NCBI GenBank assembly: GCA_030837785.1
Contig: JAUQYA010000120.1
Span: 62,001 to 126,000 of the forward strand
Reading direction: 5' to 3'
Length of the DNA: 64,000 nucleotides
DNA from: Albidovulum sp.
GTDB lineage: Bacteria > Pseudomonadota > Alphaproteobacteria > Rhodobacterales > Rhodobacteraceae
Shown here piece by piece: positions 1 to 9,576 of this stretch. Made by a program: the position numbers and the translations under genes. The notes under the pieces were generated by a model. It was not told the origin of the DNA, made no database searches, and was given only the letters and a program-made list of their open reading frames with translations. Numbering within the stretch: position 1 is the stretch's first letter; each line of letters starts with the position of its first letter.

Positions 1-498
1 AACGCGCTGTTTTCGCGCGACGCACTGGCCGACACGCTGGGCCTGATGCAACGGGCCTCGCTGCGGGGCTACAACCTCGTCGCCCATTCGATGGGAACCT
101 TCCTGGCGATGGAGACGCTGCGCACGCTGGCACTGACCGGCGACCGTGCCACGCTTTCCAGGATCAACGCCGTGGTCCTGATCTCGGCCGATCTGGAGAT
201 TGACCTCCTCCGCCGCCAGGCGCCGCCGGTTCTGGCCGCCGGGGTTCCGATCTATCTGCTGCGCTCCGCGGCAGAGCTTGGCGGGCTCGACGTGGGCGTC
301 GTCGATCTCGGCGCCATCGGGTCGGATGACGCCGCGCGGCACCTGAAGGTCGGCTCCTCGCCGGAGGTCATCGCGCTGGTGCAGCGCATCCGCAACAGCG
401 GCGTCTCGATCTTCGACGACGGACAGAAGACCGGCCTTCTCGACGGCAGCGCCGCCATCCTGCAAGGCGCGACCGGCGCCATCCTGCGACCATTCTGA
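1..498 (+). CDS. Alpha/beta hydrolase, DUF900-like, 5' end missing
   Basis: The reading frame is open from the first base, so the N-terminus lies outside the window; 165 residues remain. The segment contains YNLVAHSMGTFLAMETL, a nucleophile elbow of the H-S-M-G type found in the DUF900 group of alpha/beta hydrolases, followed by the hydrophobic strand AVVLISADLEIDLL. DUF900 proteins are putative cell-envelope esterases or lipases of unknown substrate. The gene stops at 498 and is followed by the disrupted DUF3604 gene. The visible part is intact. The fold is fairly sure; the substrate is unknown. Confidence 0.6.
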   Translation, partial: NALFSRDALADTLGLMQRASLRGYNLVAHSMGTFLAMETLRTLALTGDRATLSRINAVVLISADLEIDLLRRQAPPVLAAGVPIYLLRSAAELGGLDVGVVDLGAIGSDDAARHLKVGSSPEVIALVQRIRNSGVSIFDDGQKTGLLDGSAAILQGATGAILRPF

Positions 499-550
499 GG
501 ACACCTGCCCCGCCCACATCCACCCTGCAACCCAGACAAGAGGTGCGAAG

Positions 551-2524
551 ATGATGAAAAAAGACCACAGATCGCTGGCATCAGGTTGCAGCGTGCTGGC
601 ATTGATGCTGTTCGCCGTGGCTCCCGCCGCCGCGCAAGACACCGCGCGCGGCGGGTCCGTGGGCGATGTCGGCGAGGTGAACGAGGCCGACTTCGGGCGG
701 CTCGTGCCTTCCCGGCCGGCCTATTCGCCCGCGGTCAACCGCAACTTCCGCTGCGCCCGCTGTTCGGCGACACGCACCTGCACACCGCCGTGTCGCTGGA
801 TGCCGGCGTGGCCGGCGCGCGGCTGACGCCTGTCGACGCATACCGGCTGGCGCGGGGCGAGCGGATCACCGCCTCCAGCGGCCTGCCGGTGCAGTTGAGC
901 CGGCTGCTCGACTTCCTGGTGGTGGCGGACCATTCCGGCAACATGGGCGTCTTCCCGACGCTGTTCGCAGGCGATCCCGCGTTCCTGGCCGACCCCACGG
1001 GCCGGCGCTGGTACGACATGATCCAGGGCGGCAAGGGGCTGGGCGCAACCCTCGAGATCATCGCGGCGGTCAGCAAGAACACCTTCCCGCCCGCACTGGC
1101 CGTGTCCCCGGATTCGACCCTTTTGCGCGATGTCTGGAACGACACCATCGACGCGACCGAGCAGTTCAACGATCCCGGCCGGTTCACCGCCTTCATCGGC
1201 TACGAGTGGACATCGCAGGGCGCCTACGACATCCACCGCAACGTGATCTACCGCGACGGGGCCGACCTTGCGCGCCAGGTCGTGCCCTTCACGGTCGCCC
1301 CCCTTGGGCAGTCCGCACGAACCCGACCTGTGGAAGTGGATGGCCGACTACGAGGACAAGACCGGCGGGCGGGTGCTGGCCATCGCGCACAACGGCAACG
1401 TGTCGAACGGGCTGAAGTTCCCCACGGAAACGCAACCCCTCTCCGACAAGCCCGTGGACCAGGCCTAGATCAAGGGCCGCGCGCGGTGGGAGCCGCTCTA
1501 CGAAGTCACCCAGATGAAGGGCACCGGCGAGGCGCATCCGCTCCTGTCGCCCAACGACGAACTTGCCGACTTCGAGATCTGGGACCAGGGCAACCTGAAC
1601 CTGTCCGAGGCCAAGACGCCCGAGATGCTGCCGCACGAATACGCCCGATCGGGCCTCAAGCTGGGGCTCCAGCTCGAGCGCAAGTTCGGCACCAGCCCCT
1701 ACGCCTTCGGCATGGTCGGCGGGACCGATGCCCACACCGGGCTGACCGCGGTAGAGGAAGACAACTTCTGGGGCAAGCTCACGCCGATGGAGCCGAACCC
1801 CGGGCGGCTGACCAACACCTTCATTCACGATCCGAACACCGGCCTGAAGCTGATGGAATGGCAGGTGTCGTCCTCCGGCTACGCCGCGGTCTGGGCAGCC
1901 GAGAACACCCGCGAATCCCTCTTCGACGCGATGGCGCGGCGCGAGACCTACGGCACCACCGGAACCCGGATGACCGTGCGGTGCTTCGGCGGCTACGACT
2001 TCATGGCGGCCGATGCGATGTCGCGCAGCCCGGCGATCGCAGGCTATACCAAGGGCGTGCCGATGGGCGGCAAGCTCTGCCCCGATGCGCAGGGGCGCGC
2101 GCCGATGTTCCTCGTGGCCGCGCTGCGCGACGCGGTGGGGGCGAACCTTGACCGCTACCAGATCATCAAGGGCTGGCTCGATGCCGAGGGCAACACGCAG
2201 GAAAAGGTCTATGACGTCGCCTGGTCCGACGACCGGGTGGCCGGCGCGGACGGGAAGCTGCCGGCCGTCGGCAGCACGGTGGATGTGGCCTCGGCCACCT
2301 GGACGAACACCATCGGTGCGCCGGAACTGATCGCCGTCTGGACCGACCCCGACTTCGACCCGAGCCAGCCCGCCTTCTACTATGGCCGGGTGCTGGAAAT
2401 CCCGACGCCACGCTGGACGACCTATGACGCCGCCCATTTCGGCACCACACCGCTGCCCGGCACGGTCATGGAATTGCAGGAACGTGCCTATACCTCGCCG
2501 ATCTGGTATGCACCGGGCGGCTGA
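551..2524 (+). pseudogene. DUF3604 domain protein, broken by two frameshifts and a stop
   Basis: The gene starts with a clean signal peptide (MMKKDHRSLASGC..., Ala-rich, ending near AAAQ) behind a GAGG-like ribosome site. The reading then moves between frames: a one-base loss near 746-750 is needed to reach PLFGDTHLHTAVSLDAG; a one-base gain in the C-run at 1298-1303 returns it to the first frame at PPLGSPHEPDLWKWM; and a TAG at 1466-1468 interrupts VDQA / IKGRARWEPLYEVTQ. The rest, to 2524, is open. DUF3604 proteins are about 600-700 residues, secreted, and carry a PHP-like metal site; GDTHLHT and GGTDAHTGLTAVEEDNFWGK are the family's hallmark segments. Three independent lesions argue for decay rather than programmed recoding. 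Sequencing error is possible, because two lesions lie near homopolymers. Confidence 0.85.
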
Positions 2525-2530
2525 GGGCAA

Positions 2531-3177
2531 GTGGTGCGCCTTCCCCTGATCCTCGCCAGCGCGGCGTTTGCCGCCGCGCTGGGTTGGGCACCGCCGGCGG
2601 CGGCCTGTCTCGCCTGCATCGAGATGCCGCAGGAAAGCCTGGCCGACCTCGTGCTCGCAGCCGAGGCGGTGGCGCTCCTGCGCCCGATGCCGGACGATCC
2701 CTTCCGCTTTGCGCCGACGGGTTTCCTGCGCGGCGGCCCAGGGGTGCCGCCGGTGCCGTTTCTCGTCAGCCGCAGCCGCGCGGCGGAATTTGCGGCCGAT
2801 CCGCAGGCGGCGGTTGTGGGCACCTGGTCCGGGGCGCAGGGCCGGGCGATCCACGACTTCGGCGGTGCGGCGCTGGCCGCGGTCTTGGCCGACCTCTTGG
2901 CGCGCGACCTCTCCACCCCCGCCGCCCGCCGCGACGCCTTCGCTCCGCTGGTGCCGCACCCCGACCCCGCGGTCGCCCGCATGGCGATCGTCGAGATGGC
3001 GCGGCTGCCCTATCCGCGATGCGGCAGGCCACTGTGCGGATGGACCGGCGCCTCGTGGCCGACATGGCCACCGATCCCCACTGGGCGGAATGGGCGCCCG
3101 CCGGCAGATGGCGCGTCTCAGGCCGTTCTTTCCATTGTCGCACGGGGTTCCGCGCGTTGATGATCGCAGGGTGTTGA
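2531..3177 (+). pseudogene. Secreted HEAT-like hypothetical protein, frameshifted and truncated
   Basis: It starts at a GTG six bases after the DUF3604 stop and encodes a signal peptide (MVRLPLILASAAFAAALG..., then AAACLAC). The segment HPDPAVARMAIVEMARLPYP resembles a HEAT-type helical repeat. At about 3012-3018 the sense passes to another frame: AMRQATVRMDRRLVADM followed by DPHWAEWAPAG reads as the natural continuation, consistent with loss of one base. That frame then runs into unrelated sequence and stops at 3177. The product was probably exported and co-transcribed with the DUF3604 protein. No function is known. Confidence 0.6.
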
Positions 3178-3201
3178 GCGGTATTATCTTCATCAATCGC
3201 A

Positions 3202-3397
3202 ATGGCTTGCGCGGGCGCGAGATCTCGATGATCTTCCAGAACCCGGCCTCGCATCTCGATCCGCTGATGACGATCGGCGACCATGTCGCCGAACCCCTGC
3301 GCATCCATTTCGGCCTGAACGCGACTGACGCCCGGCGCGAAGCGCTGGGGTTGCTTGAGGCGGTGCATATCCGCGATGCGGAAGCCCGGATGAAGGC
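3202..3397 (+). pseudogene. Fragment of an oligopeptide/dipeptide ABC transporter ATPase
   Basis: In one frame this stretch reads LRGREISMIFQNPASHLDPL, then MTIGDHVAEPLRIHFGLNAT. This is the Q-loop region (MIFQNP) of a DppD/OppD-type ATPase. The Walker A part upstream and the LSGG signature and Walker B parts downstream are missing. The match breaks off at RMKAH, where an intact family member would continue into the YPHQ-SGG signature. It is a double-ended remnant, probably left by deletions. Confidence 0.75.
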
Positions 3398-3402
3398 CCA
3401 TC

Positions 3403-3678
3403 GCCGCCCGGTTTCGTCAGAATATCGGCGCGATGCCCTACAACACCGGCGCGCAGATGTCGGCAGCGATCGGGGTCAGCGAAATGACCCTGATCCGGTT
3501 TCTGCGCAGCATGAACTATGCGAACCTTCGCGATCTGAAGGCGCAACTGCGCCCTTCCGCGACGGACACCGCGCCGCTTGATGACGTTGCCGTGCGGTTC
3601 ACCAGCCATTCGGCCGATGCCGCCAGCCGGTTTGGAGAGATCGGACGCAAACAGGCCAGGCGCGAGGGCGATGGTTAG
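3403..3678 (+). pseudogene. N-terminal fragment of a MurR/RpiR-family regulator
   Basis: Read in frame from about 3403, the sequence gives RFRQNIGAMPYNTGAQMSAA and then IGVSEMTLIRFLRSMNYANL. This is the HTH_6 DNA-binding domain of RpiR-type repressors, including the recognition helix (SEMTLIRFLR). No start codon fits ahead of it because the DNA switches to the ABC ATPase fragment within a few bases. The SIS sugar-phosphate domain, normally about 150 further residues, is absent, and the frame ends at 3678. It is a remnant, not a working regulator. Confidence 0.75.
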
Positions 3679-3779
3679 GCCGGGCCGACGTAGAGGGGCG
3701 GACAGCGGCCTGACGGCGGTGCGGCAGGGCAATTGCAGCGGCCTTGAGAGGCGGCCGTTCATGCAGATCGCGGCGAACA

Positions 3780-3806
3780 CCCCCTGATCGCATGGCAATC
3801 AGGGGG
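3780..3806 (-). terminator. Hairpin after dnaE2
   Basis: Perfect inverted repeat CCCCCTGAT / ATCAGGGGG with a 9-base loop, 25 bases beyond the dnaE2 stop codon. It has no U-tract, so termination would be weak or Rho-assisted. It may simply mark the end of the cassette. Confidence 0.5.
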
Positions 3807-3831
3807 AAGCGGTCGGCGTGGTGTCGCGCCG

Positions 3832-6800
3832 TCAGTGAAAATCGCGCGAACCCGGAATGATGCGCGCGTTGCGGGGATGACCGAGTGTCGGTGCCGGGAT
3901 CGGGTGTTGCACCTCATCGGCGCGGGACAAGGGCGGCACAAGGCTGCGGTCGGACAGGCGCAGAAGAACGTCGCTGCGGTCTTTCAGGGTCTCAACGACG
4001 ATATGGGTCACGCCGGAGGCCGGGTCGCGTTGCACCCGGCCCGTCACCTGCATCAGACGTGCGGTCATGATCGCCTTGCGGAAGGCCGCCATCACCTTGG
4101 GCCAGACGACAAGGTTGGCGATACCGGTTTCATCCTCCAGCGTGATGAAACAGACGCCCTTGGCGCTGCCGGGGCGCTGGCGGACCAGCACAAGACCGGC
4201 CAGTTGCAGGCGGCGGTTGTTGGAAACCTGTCCCAGATCGGCGGCCCGCACGAACCCCTGCCGCGCCATGCTGGCGCGCAGGAAGGCCATCGGATGCGCC
4301 TTCAGCGACAGGCGCAGCGTCTGGTAATCGGCCACGACCTGCTCGCACAGCGGCATCTGCGGCAGGCTGGTCAAGGGCTCATGCCCCTCGTCCCGCCCGG
4401 GCTGGAACAGCGGCAGGTCGGGGGCATCGCGCAGCGCCCGCGCCTCCCACAGGGCGGCGCGCCGGTCCAGCCTCATGGAGCGGAAGGCATCGGCGGCGGC
4501 CAGGGTGCGGATCGTGCCGACATTCAGGTGCGTGCGGGCGGCCAGATCGGCCGGGCTGGCAAAGGGTTCGTCGCGGGCGCGGATCAGCCGCTCTGCCGCC
4601 TCGCGTGCCATGCCGTCCACCTGCCGCAGGCCCAGTCGCAGGGCAAAGCTGTTGCCCGATGGCTCCAGCGTATTGTCCCAGTCGCTGAAATTCACATCGG
4701 CCTCGCGCAGCTCGACCCCGTGTTCGCGGGCGTCGCGGACGATCTGGGCGGGGGCATAAAAGCCCATCGGCTGCGAATTGAGCAGCGCGCAGGCAAAAGC
4801 GGCCGGGTAATGGCACTTCAGCCAGCTTGAGACATAAACCAGAAGCGCAAAGCTGACCGCGTGGCTTTCGGGAAAGCCGTAATCGCCGAAGCCCTTGATC
4901 TGGTTGAAGCAGCGCCGGGCGAAATCCGGGTCATAGCCGCGCGCGATCATCCGGCCCACCATCAGCTCCTCCAACTCGCCGATGGTGCCGCGCGACCGGA
5001 AGGTGGCCATCGCCTTGCGCAGCGCATTGGCCTCTTGCGGGCTGAACTCGGCGGCGACCATGGCGATCTTCATCGCCTGTTCCTGAAAGATCGGCACGCC
5101 ATAGGTGCGGCCGAGGATGTGGCGAAGCTCGTCGGGGTCATGCGGGGGGGCCGGCGACGGATAGTCTTCCGCCTCGATCCCGCTGCGCCGCCGCAGGTAG
5201 GGATGCACCATGTCGCCCTGGATCGGGCCGGGGCGGACGATCGCGACCTCGACCACCAGATCGTAGAACCTGCGCGGCTTCAGCCGGGGCAGCATGTTCA
5301 TCTGCGCCCGGCTTTCAACCTGGAAGACGCCGACGCTGTCGCCCCGGCACAGCATGTCATAGGTTTCCCCGTCATCGGGCGGGATCGAGGCGAGATCGTG
5401 CGCGATCCCGTAATGGCTTTTCAGCAGGTCAAGGCATTTGCGGATGCAGGTCAGCATGCCCAGGGCCAGCACATCGACCTTGAGGATGCCCAGTTCGTCG
5501 ATGTCGTCCTTGTCCCATTCGATGAAGCTGCGATCGGGCATGGCGGCATTGCCGATCGGCACGGTTTCGTGCAGCGCGCCTTCGGTCAGGATGAAGCCGC
5601 CGACATGCTGGCCCAGGTGGCGCGGCATGCCGATCATCTGTTCGGCCAGCCGGATCGTGCGCGCCATCAGCGGGTCGGTCAGGTCCACCCCGGCCTCGCG
5701 GCTGTTGGCCTCGCCCATGCTGGTGCCCCAACTGCCCCAGACGGTTTTGGCCAAGGCCGAAGTCACATCCTCGGACAGGCCCATGACCTTGCCCACCTCG
5801 CGGATGGCAGAGCGCGGGCGGTAGTGGATGACGGTGGCGCAGAGACCCGCGCGATGGCGGCCGTATTTGCCATAGATGTGCTGGATCACCTCCTCCCGCC
5901 GCTCATGCTCGAAATCCACGTCGATGTCGGGTGGCTCGTCGCGGTCGAGGCTGATGAAGCGTTCGAACAGCAGTTCCTGTTCCGCCGGATCGACCGAGGT
6001 GATGCCCAAAACGTAGCAGACCGCCGAATTGGCGGCGGAACCCCGGCCTTGGCACAGGACGCCTTTGGCCCGCGCCCAAAGGACGATTTCGTGGATGGTC
6101 AGGAAATACTGGGGGATTTTCTTCACCCCGATGATCTCCAGTTCCTTGACCAGCAGGCCGCGCACCTTGTCCGGCAGCCCGGCGGGATAACGCCCCGCCG
6201 CGCCCTCCCAGGTCAGCTTTTCCAGCTGGCTCTGCGCGGTTTCCCCCGGCGGCACGGTTTCCAGCGGATAGTGATAGGCCAGTTCATTGAGGCTGAAGTG
6301 GCAGGCATCGGCCAGCTCTCGCGTGGCGCGGAGGGCATGGGGCCAGTCGGCGAACAGACGGATCATCTCGGCGGGCGGTTTCAGGTGGCGCTCGGCATTG
6401 GCCTCCAGCAGGAAGCCCGCCTTGTGGATGGTGACCTTTTCGCGGATGCAGGTCATCACATCCTGCAGGGGGCGGCGGTCGGGGGCGTGGTAATGCACGT
6501 CGTTGGTGGCAAGGATCGACAGGCCATGCGCCCGCGCCAGCCGGTCCAGCCGGTTGATCCGCGCCCGGTCGTCGCCACGATAGAGATAGCTGACGGCAAT
6601 GTGGCGCAGGCCGGGCAGGTGGCGGGTCAGGTCAGGCAACCGGCGGGGCAGCGTCGCGCCAGGCAGGACGATCAGTTGCACACCCTCGGAATGGTCTGCC
6701 AGATCGTCCAGGGTGATGTCGCAGGCGCCCTTTGCCTGCCAGCGATCACCAAGATCGTGCCGCTTGCCCTTGGTCAGCAGGCTGCACAGCCGGCCATAGG

Positions 6801-7116
6801 CGGCGCGGTCGCGGGGATAGGCCAGAAACTCCTCGCCGCTGACCAGCCGCAGACGACAGCCGATGACCGGGCGCAGGTTGGCCTTTTTCGCCTCGGCATG
6901 GATGCGCACCACCCCGGCCATCGTGTTCAGATCGGCCACGCCAAGGGCATCATAGCCAAGCGCATGGGCCGTGACGGCCAGTTCGCTGGCATCGGACGCG
7001 CCGTGCAGGAAGGAATAGGGCGTGGTCACCCCCAGTTCCACATAATCGGCGCGCGGATTGGGCGGGAAATCCCCGGTCAGCGTCTTGCGGATGCGGCGGT
7101 TGTCGCTGTCGGGCAT
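3832..7116 (-). CDS. dnaE2: Error-prone DNA polymerase III alpha subunit DnaE2
   Basis: 1094 residues, the usual DnaE2 size and shorter than replicative DnaE1. It begins with a PHP domain (YVELGVTTPYSFLHGASDAS, about residues 25-44). The polymerase core holds the catalytic aspartates in PPDIDVDF (about 395-402) and ELGILKVDVLALGML. A C-terminal OB fold follows (RLQLAGLVLVRQRPGSAKGV and onward). DnaE2 carries out translesion synthesis in damage-induced mutagenesis together with ImuA and ImuB. The gene is last in the cassette; its ATG overlaps the imuB stop by one base, showing translational coupling. Induction is expected from the LexA box before imuA. The protein looks intact. Confidence 0.96.
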   Translation of the reverse strand: MPDSDNRRIRKTLTGDFPPNPRADYVELGVTTPYSFLHGASDASELAVTAHALGYDALGVADLNTMAGVVRIHAEAKKANLRPVIGCRLRLVSGEEFLAYPRDRAAYGRLCSLLTKGKRHDLGDRWQAKGACDITLDDLADHSEGVQLIVLPGATLPRRLPDLTRHLPGLRHIAVSYLYRGDDRARINRLDRLARAHGLSILATNDVHYHAPDRRPLQDVMTCIREKVTIHKAGFLLEANAERHLKPPAEMIRLFADWPHALRATRELADACHFSLNELAYHYPLETVPPGETAQSQLEKLTWEGAAGRYPAGLPDKVRGLLVKELEIIGVKKIPQYFLTIHEIVLWARAKGVLCQGRGSAANSAVCYVLGITSVDPAEQELLFERFISLDRDEPPDIDVDFEHERREEVIQHIYGKYGRHRAGLCATVIHYRPRSAIREVGKVMGLSEDVTSALAKTVWGSWGTSMGEANSREAGVDLTDPLMARTIRLAEQMIGMPRHLGQHVGGFILTEGALHETVPIGNAAMPDRSFIEWDKDDIDELGILKVDVLALGMLTCIRKCLDLLKSHYGIAHDLASIPPDDGETYDMLCRGDSVGVFQVESRAQMNMLPRLKPRRFYDLVVEVAIVRPGPIQGDMVHPYLRRRSGIEAEDYPSPAPPHDPDELRHILGRTYGVPIFQEQAMKIAMVAAEFSPQEANALRKAMATFRSRGTIGELEELMVGRMIARGYDPDFARRCFNQIKGFGDYGFPESHAVSFALLVYVSSWLKCHYPAAFACALLNSQPMGFYAPAQIVRDAREHGVELREADVNFSDWDNTLEPSGNSFALRLGLRQVDGMAREAAERLIRARDEPFASPADLAARTHLNVGTIRTLAAADAFRSMRLDRRAALWEARALRDAPDLPLFQPGRDEGHEPLTSLPQMPLCEQVVADYQTLRLSLKAHPMAFLRASMARQGFVRAADLGQVSNNRRLQLAGLVLVRQRPGSAKGVCFITLEDETGIANLVVWPKVMAAFRKAIMTARLMQVTGRVQRDPASGVTHIVVETLKDRSDVLLRLSDRSLVPPLSRADEVQHPIPAPTLGHPRNARIIPGSRDFH

Positions 7117-8654
7117 CAGGCGAAGACCCCGTGCAGGAACCAGCGGGGGGCGCCGCCGCGGCCATCGCCCTGCAACCCCTCGCGGTACAGCCAGAAACGG
7201 TGGCCCGCTTCATCCTCGACCTTGAAATAGTCGCGCAGGCGCGTGCCGGGCTTGTCCTGCCACCATTCCGGCGCGATGCGTTCCGGCCCCTGATAGCGGG
7301 CGACGCGATAGCTGCGCCGCCGCCACTGGAACTGGGCGGGCGGGCCCTCGGGCACAGCATAAAGCACGCGTATCTCCTCGGGGTGGTCCAGCAGGCGCTG
7401 CGGTCGTTCGGCCTGTGGCCCCGCAAGATCGGGCGCGGCGGCCAGCGGAGCGGCTCGCGCCCCGGCCCGTTCCGGGATATGGCTGGCCGCCGGCTGAAGC
7501 TGCGCCAAAGCCGCGCGGCCAAAGCGCGCGGTCAGCCGGTCGACCAGATGCGAAAGCTCCAGCCCCGCATCGCTGCCGCCCGCAAGATCCGTCTGCCGCG
7601 TGCCAAGGGCTTCGGTCGCAGGCACCTCCAGCGAGATGAGATCAAAGCCGAAGCCGGGGTCGATCCGCTCCAGCCGGTCGCGGAACAGGAAGGCCAGATG
7701 GGCAGGATCGCGGCTGGGCAGGGCGCAGGCGGCCTCGATGCGGCTAACCTCTCCGTCCGTGCGATAGACGGTCAGGCACAGGCGGCGCGCGCCCCGATAC
7801 GCCTTGGCCAACTGGTCGCACAGCGCCGCGCACAGGGCGGGCAGGTGGTGGGTCGGGTCAAGGATCGGCTCGGCCAGACGGACATCGGCGCGAAAGACGG
7901 GCGGTGCCCCGGGCGGGGAAACCGGCTCGGGCAGGTGGCCGGTCATCTGGTCCAGCCGGATCAGCGGGTTCTGCGACGGACCCGCGCAGGAAAAGCGGCG
8001 CGCCAGCGACAGGCGTGGCAGGTCGGCCAGTTGGCGAATGGTGCGCAGGCCAAGGCGGTTCAGCAAAAGCACCGTTTCCCCGTCCAGCCGCAGGGCCGCC
8101 ACCGGCAGCGACGCCACGTCGGCGCAGATCGCCCGCACCGGCCCGAACCGCGCCAGGGCCCAGGCCGCCCCCCAGGTGGGGGCAAGGGCAAGCCGCGACG
8201 AATGCCCCAGGGCGGAAAGCGCGGCCTCCATATCCGCCAGCATCGCCGCCTCGCCGCCCCACAGATGATCCGCGCCGGTGGTGTCGAGGATCAGCCCCTG
8301 GCTGCCGCCTGCCGCGCCTTGAGCCACCCAGTCGTCGGCAACGGTCCAGGGGCACCAGCGCCGCGCCCAAAGCGCAAGGCGATGCAGCGCGATCCGGTCG
8401 CCCTCGGGGTCGGCAAAATCCACCTTCAGCGCGGGGCACAGTGCGCGCATGTCGGCCACCCGCGCGCCGACCGTCACCCCCGCCAGATGCGCGGCCCGGT
8501 TGACGGCATGGATCACCGGGCCATGCGCGCCTTCGACCGACAGGGCCACGGCCCTGTCATCGGGCGGCGCGTTGCCCCGCCTCTCTTGCGTCTTCTGCCA
8601 CCGCTCCATCGGGAACTGCGGCAACCAGATCGAGACGATCCGCCGCCCGCTCAT
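7116..8654 (-). CDS. imuB: ImuB, Y-family polymerase-like mutasome protein
   Basis: The ATG at 8654 gives MSGRRIVSIWLPQFPMERWQ, the normal ImuB start (512 residues); an upstream extension in the same frame is not needed. The N-terminal half has the Y-family polymerase fold, which in ImuB is catalytically inactive. The C-terminus has the family segment QFQWRRRSYRVARYQGPERI followed by APEWW. ImuB is known to bind the beta clamp and to bridge ImuA and DnaE2. The start lies inside the end of imuA, about 98 bases of overlap, and its end touches dnaE2, so the three genes form one transcription unit. Confidence 0.93.
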   Translation of the reverse strand: MSGRRIVSIWLPQFPMERWQKTQERRGNAPPDDRAVALSVEGAHGPVIHAVNRAAHLAGVTVGARVADMRALCPALKVDFADPEGDRIALHRLALWARRWCPWTVADDWVAQGAAGGSQGLILDTTGADHLWGGEAAMLADMEAALSALGHSSRLALAPTWGAAWALARFGPVRAICADVASLPVAALRLDGETVLLLNRLGLRTIRQLADLPRLSLARRFSCAGPSQNPLIRLDQMTGHLPEPVSPPGAPPVFRADVRLAEPILDPTHHLPALCAALCDQLAKAYRGARRLCLTVYRTDGEVSRIEAACALPSRDPAHLAFLFRDRLERIDPGFGFDLISLEVPATEALGTRQTDLAGGSDAGLELSHLVDRLTARFGRAALAQLQPAASHIPERAGARAAPLAAAPDLAGPQAERPQRLLDHPEEIRVLYAVPEGPPAQFQWRRRSYRVARYQGPERIAPEWWQDKPGTRLRDYFKVEDEAGHRFWLYREGLQGDGRGGAPRWFLHGVFA

Positions 8655-9204
8655 GACGCGCCACCCATTCTCCCGGTCGTCCGTCGCGCGACCGGAACAG
8701 ATCGAGTCGCCAGCGCGGATCGCCCGGCGCGCGCGGATCGTCCGGGTTGGCGACCGAAGGCAGCGTGGCAATCCGCCAGCGGTTTCGCGCCGCACTGAGA
8801 TCGGCCGTCGCCGCCTGCCGGATCAGCCAGCAGGGCACGCCCACCACCTCGACCCGCAGGGCCAGCCGCTTCATCGTGGTGAAATTCACCGCCGGATGAT
8901 CCCCCCGGATTTCGGCAACCACGGCCGCCAGCGCCTTGCAGCGCAGCCCTTCTTCGACCGCAGCCATCACGTCCGCCGGTCGGGAAAGCGACATCAGCAG
9001 CAGCGGCCCGCGCAGGCCCAGCCCGGCCAGACATGGCTGCCCCGTCTCGCGCTGCGCCAGCCGGTCCTGAATCCACAGAACCGGCTTTGCATCCTTGCCG
9101 ATTTGCGCCAGCACGAATCCGGCCGCCGCCGCCTCTGCCCCGGGGGCAGGAAACATCTCTGACAAGGTGGTCCCCGCCCGCTGTGTGCGGGAGACAGACG
9201 TCAT
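8557..9204 (-). CDS. imuA: ImuA, RecA-like mutasome protein
   Basis: RecA/SulA-like protein that opens the imuA-imuB-dnaE2 cassette. Recognisable segments are GAEAAAAGFVLAQIGKDAKP, VLWIQDRLAQRETGQPCLAG and the basic region ARNRWRIATLPSVANPDDPR. An in-frame ATG at 9261 would give 234 residues but lies three bases from the LexA box, leaving no room for a leader. The ATG at 9204 (MTSVSRTQRAG..., 215 residues) is therefore preferred; 9240 is also possible. Family members have about this length. It is required with ImuB for DnaE2-dependent mutagenesis in related bacteria. Confidence 0.85.
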   Translation of the reverse strand: MTSVSRTQRAGTTLSEMFPAPGAEAAAAGFVLAQIGKDAKPVLWIQDRLAQRETGQPCLAGLGLRGPLLLMSLSRPADVMAAVEEGLRCKALAAVVAEIRGDHPAVNFTTMKRLALRVEVVGVPCWLIRQAATADLSAARNRWRIATLPSVANPDDPRAPGDPRWRLDLFRSRDGRPGEWVARHERAADRLDLVAAVPDGAVAEDAREAGQRAAR

Positions 9205-9263
9205 GGCTTGTCTCGTCGAATGGGCAGGCGTCCGGAACATGGCACACGGAATCACATCCATAT

Positions 9264-9278
9264 GTTCTTATTTTGTTC
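9264..9278 (-). promoter_or_regulatory. LexA (SOS) box
   Basis: The plus strand reads GTTCTTATTTTGTTC, an exact GTTC-N7-GTTC, the LexA operator of alphaproteobacteria. It lies 60 bases upstream of the chosen imuA start and is the obvious control site for the cassette. Confidence 0.9.
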
Positions 9279-9480
9279 TAATAATCCAGCATCGCACACC
9301 AGACAAGACATTGCCTTGGAATACCCGTCGAAAGCCCGGGCCGCAAAGATGCACCATCGGTCCTCGACGACTGGACGAACGAGCATGCCGCGGGCCATCA
9401 GCCACGCCGCAAGAACGGCCGCCGCGCGGCCCCTGCCGGCCCCGGCCCTGGCATCACCTCGACCGCGCGGCCAAACGTTC

Positions 9481-9510
9481 TTGCAATTGGTCTGCATTGT
9501 AGTCCATAAA
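9481..9510 (+). promoter_or_regulatory. Candidate promoter before the first SDR gene
   Basis: TTGCAA (9481-9486) and CATAAA (9505-9510) are separated by 18 bases. The spacer is almost filled by the GGTCT-type operator at 9489-9505. The remaining intergenic DNA from 9279 to 9576 shows no gene. Confidence 0.4.
9489..9505 (+). promoter_or_regulatory. GGTCT-N7-AGwCC operator, site 1
   Basis: GGTCTGCATTGTAGTCC, 12 of 17 bases identical to the perfect copy at 29991. It lies 71 bases before the SDR start. It probably binds the GntR regulator encoded at 28839-29714 (inference). Confidence 0.55.
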
Positions 9511-9576
9511 TCCAATAACCTGGCGAAGACTCCGCCCAATGGCACAACCGAATCCCGGCCGATCTGGAGGCGTGGA

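Noticed and set aside
1466..1468. In-frame TAG in the DUF3604 gene as pyrrolysine or recoding site
   Set aside because: Two frameshifts occur in the same gene and no pyrrolysine machinery or context is visible; decay is simpler.
1289..3304. Long reverse-strand reading frame across the DUF3604 region
   Set aside because: High GC with few stops on the opposite strand; the forward strand carries recognisable domains and the reverse product is low-complexity His/Arg/Gly-rich.
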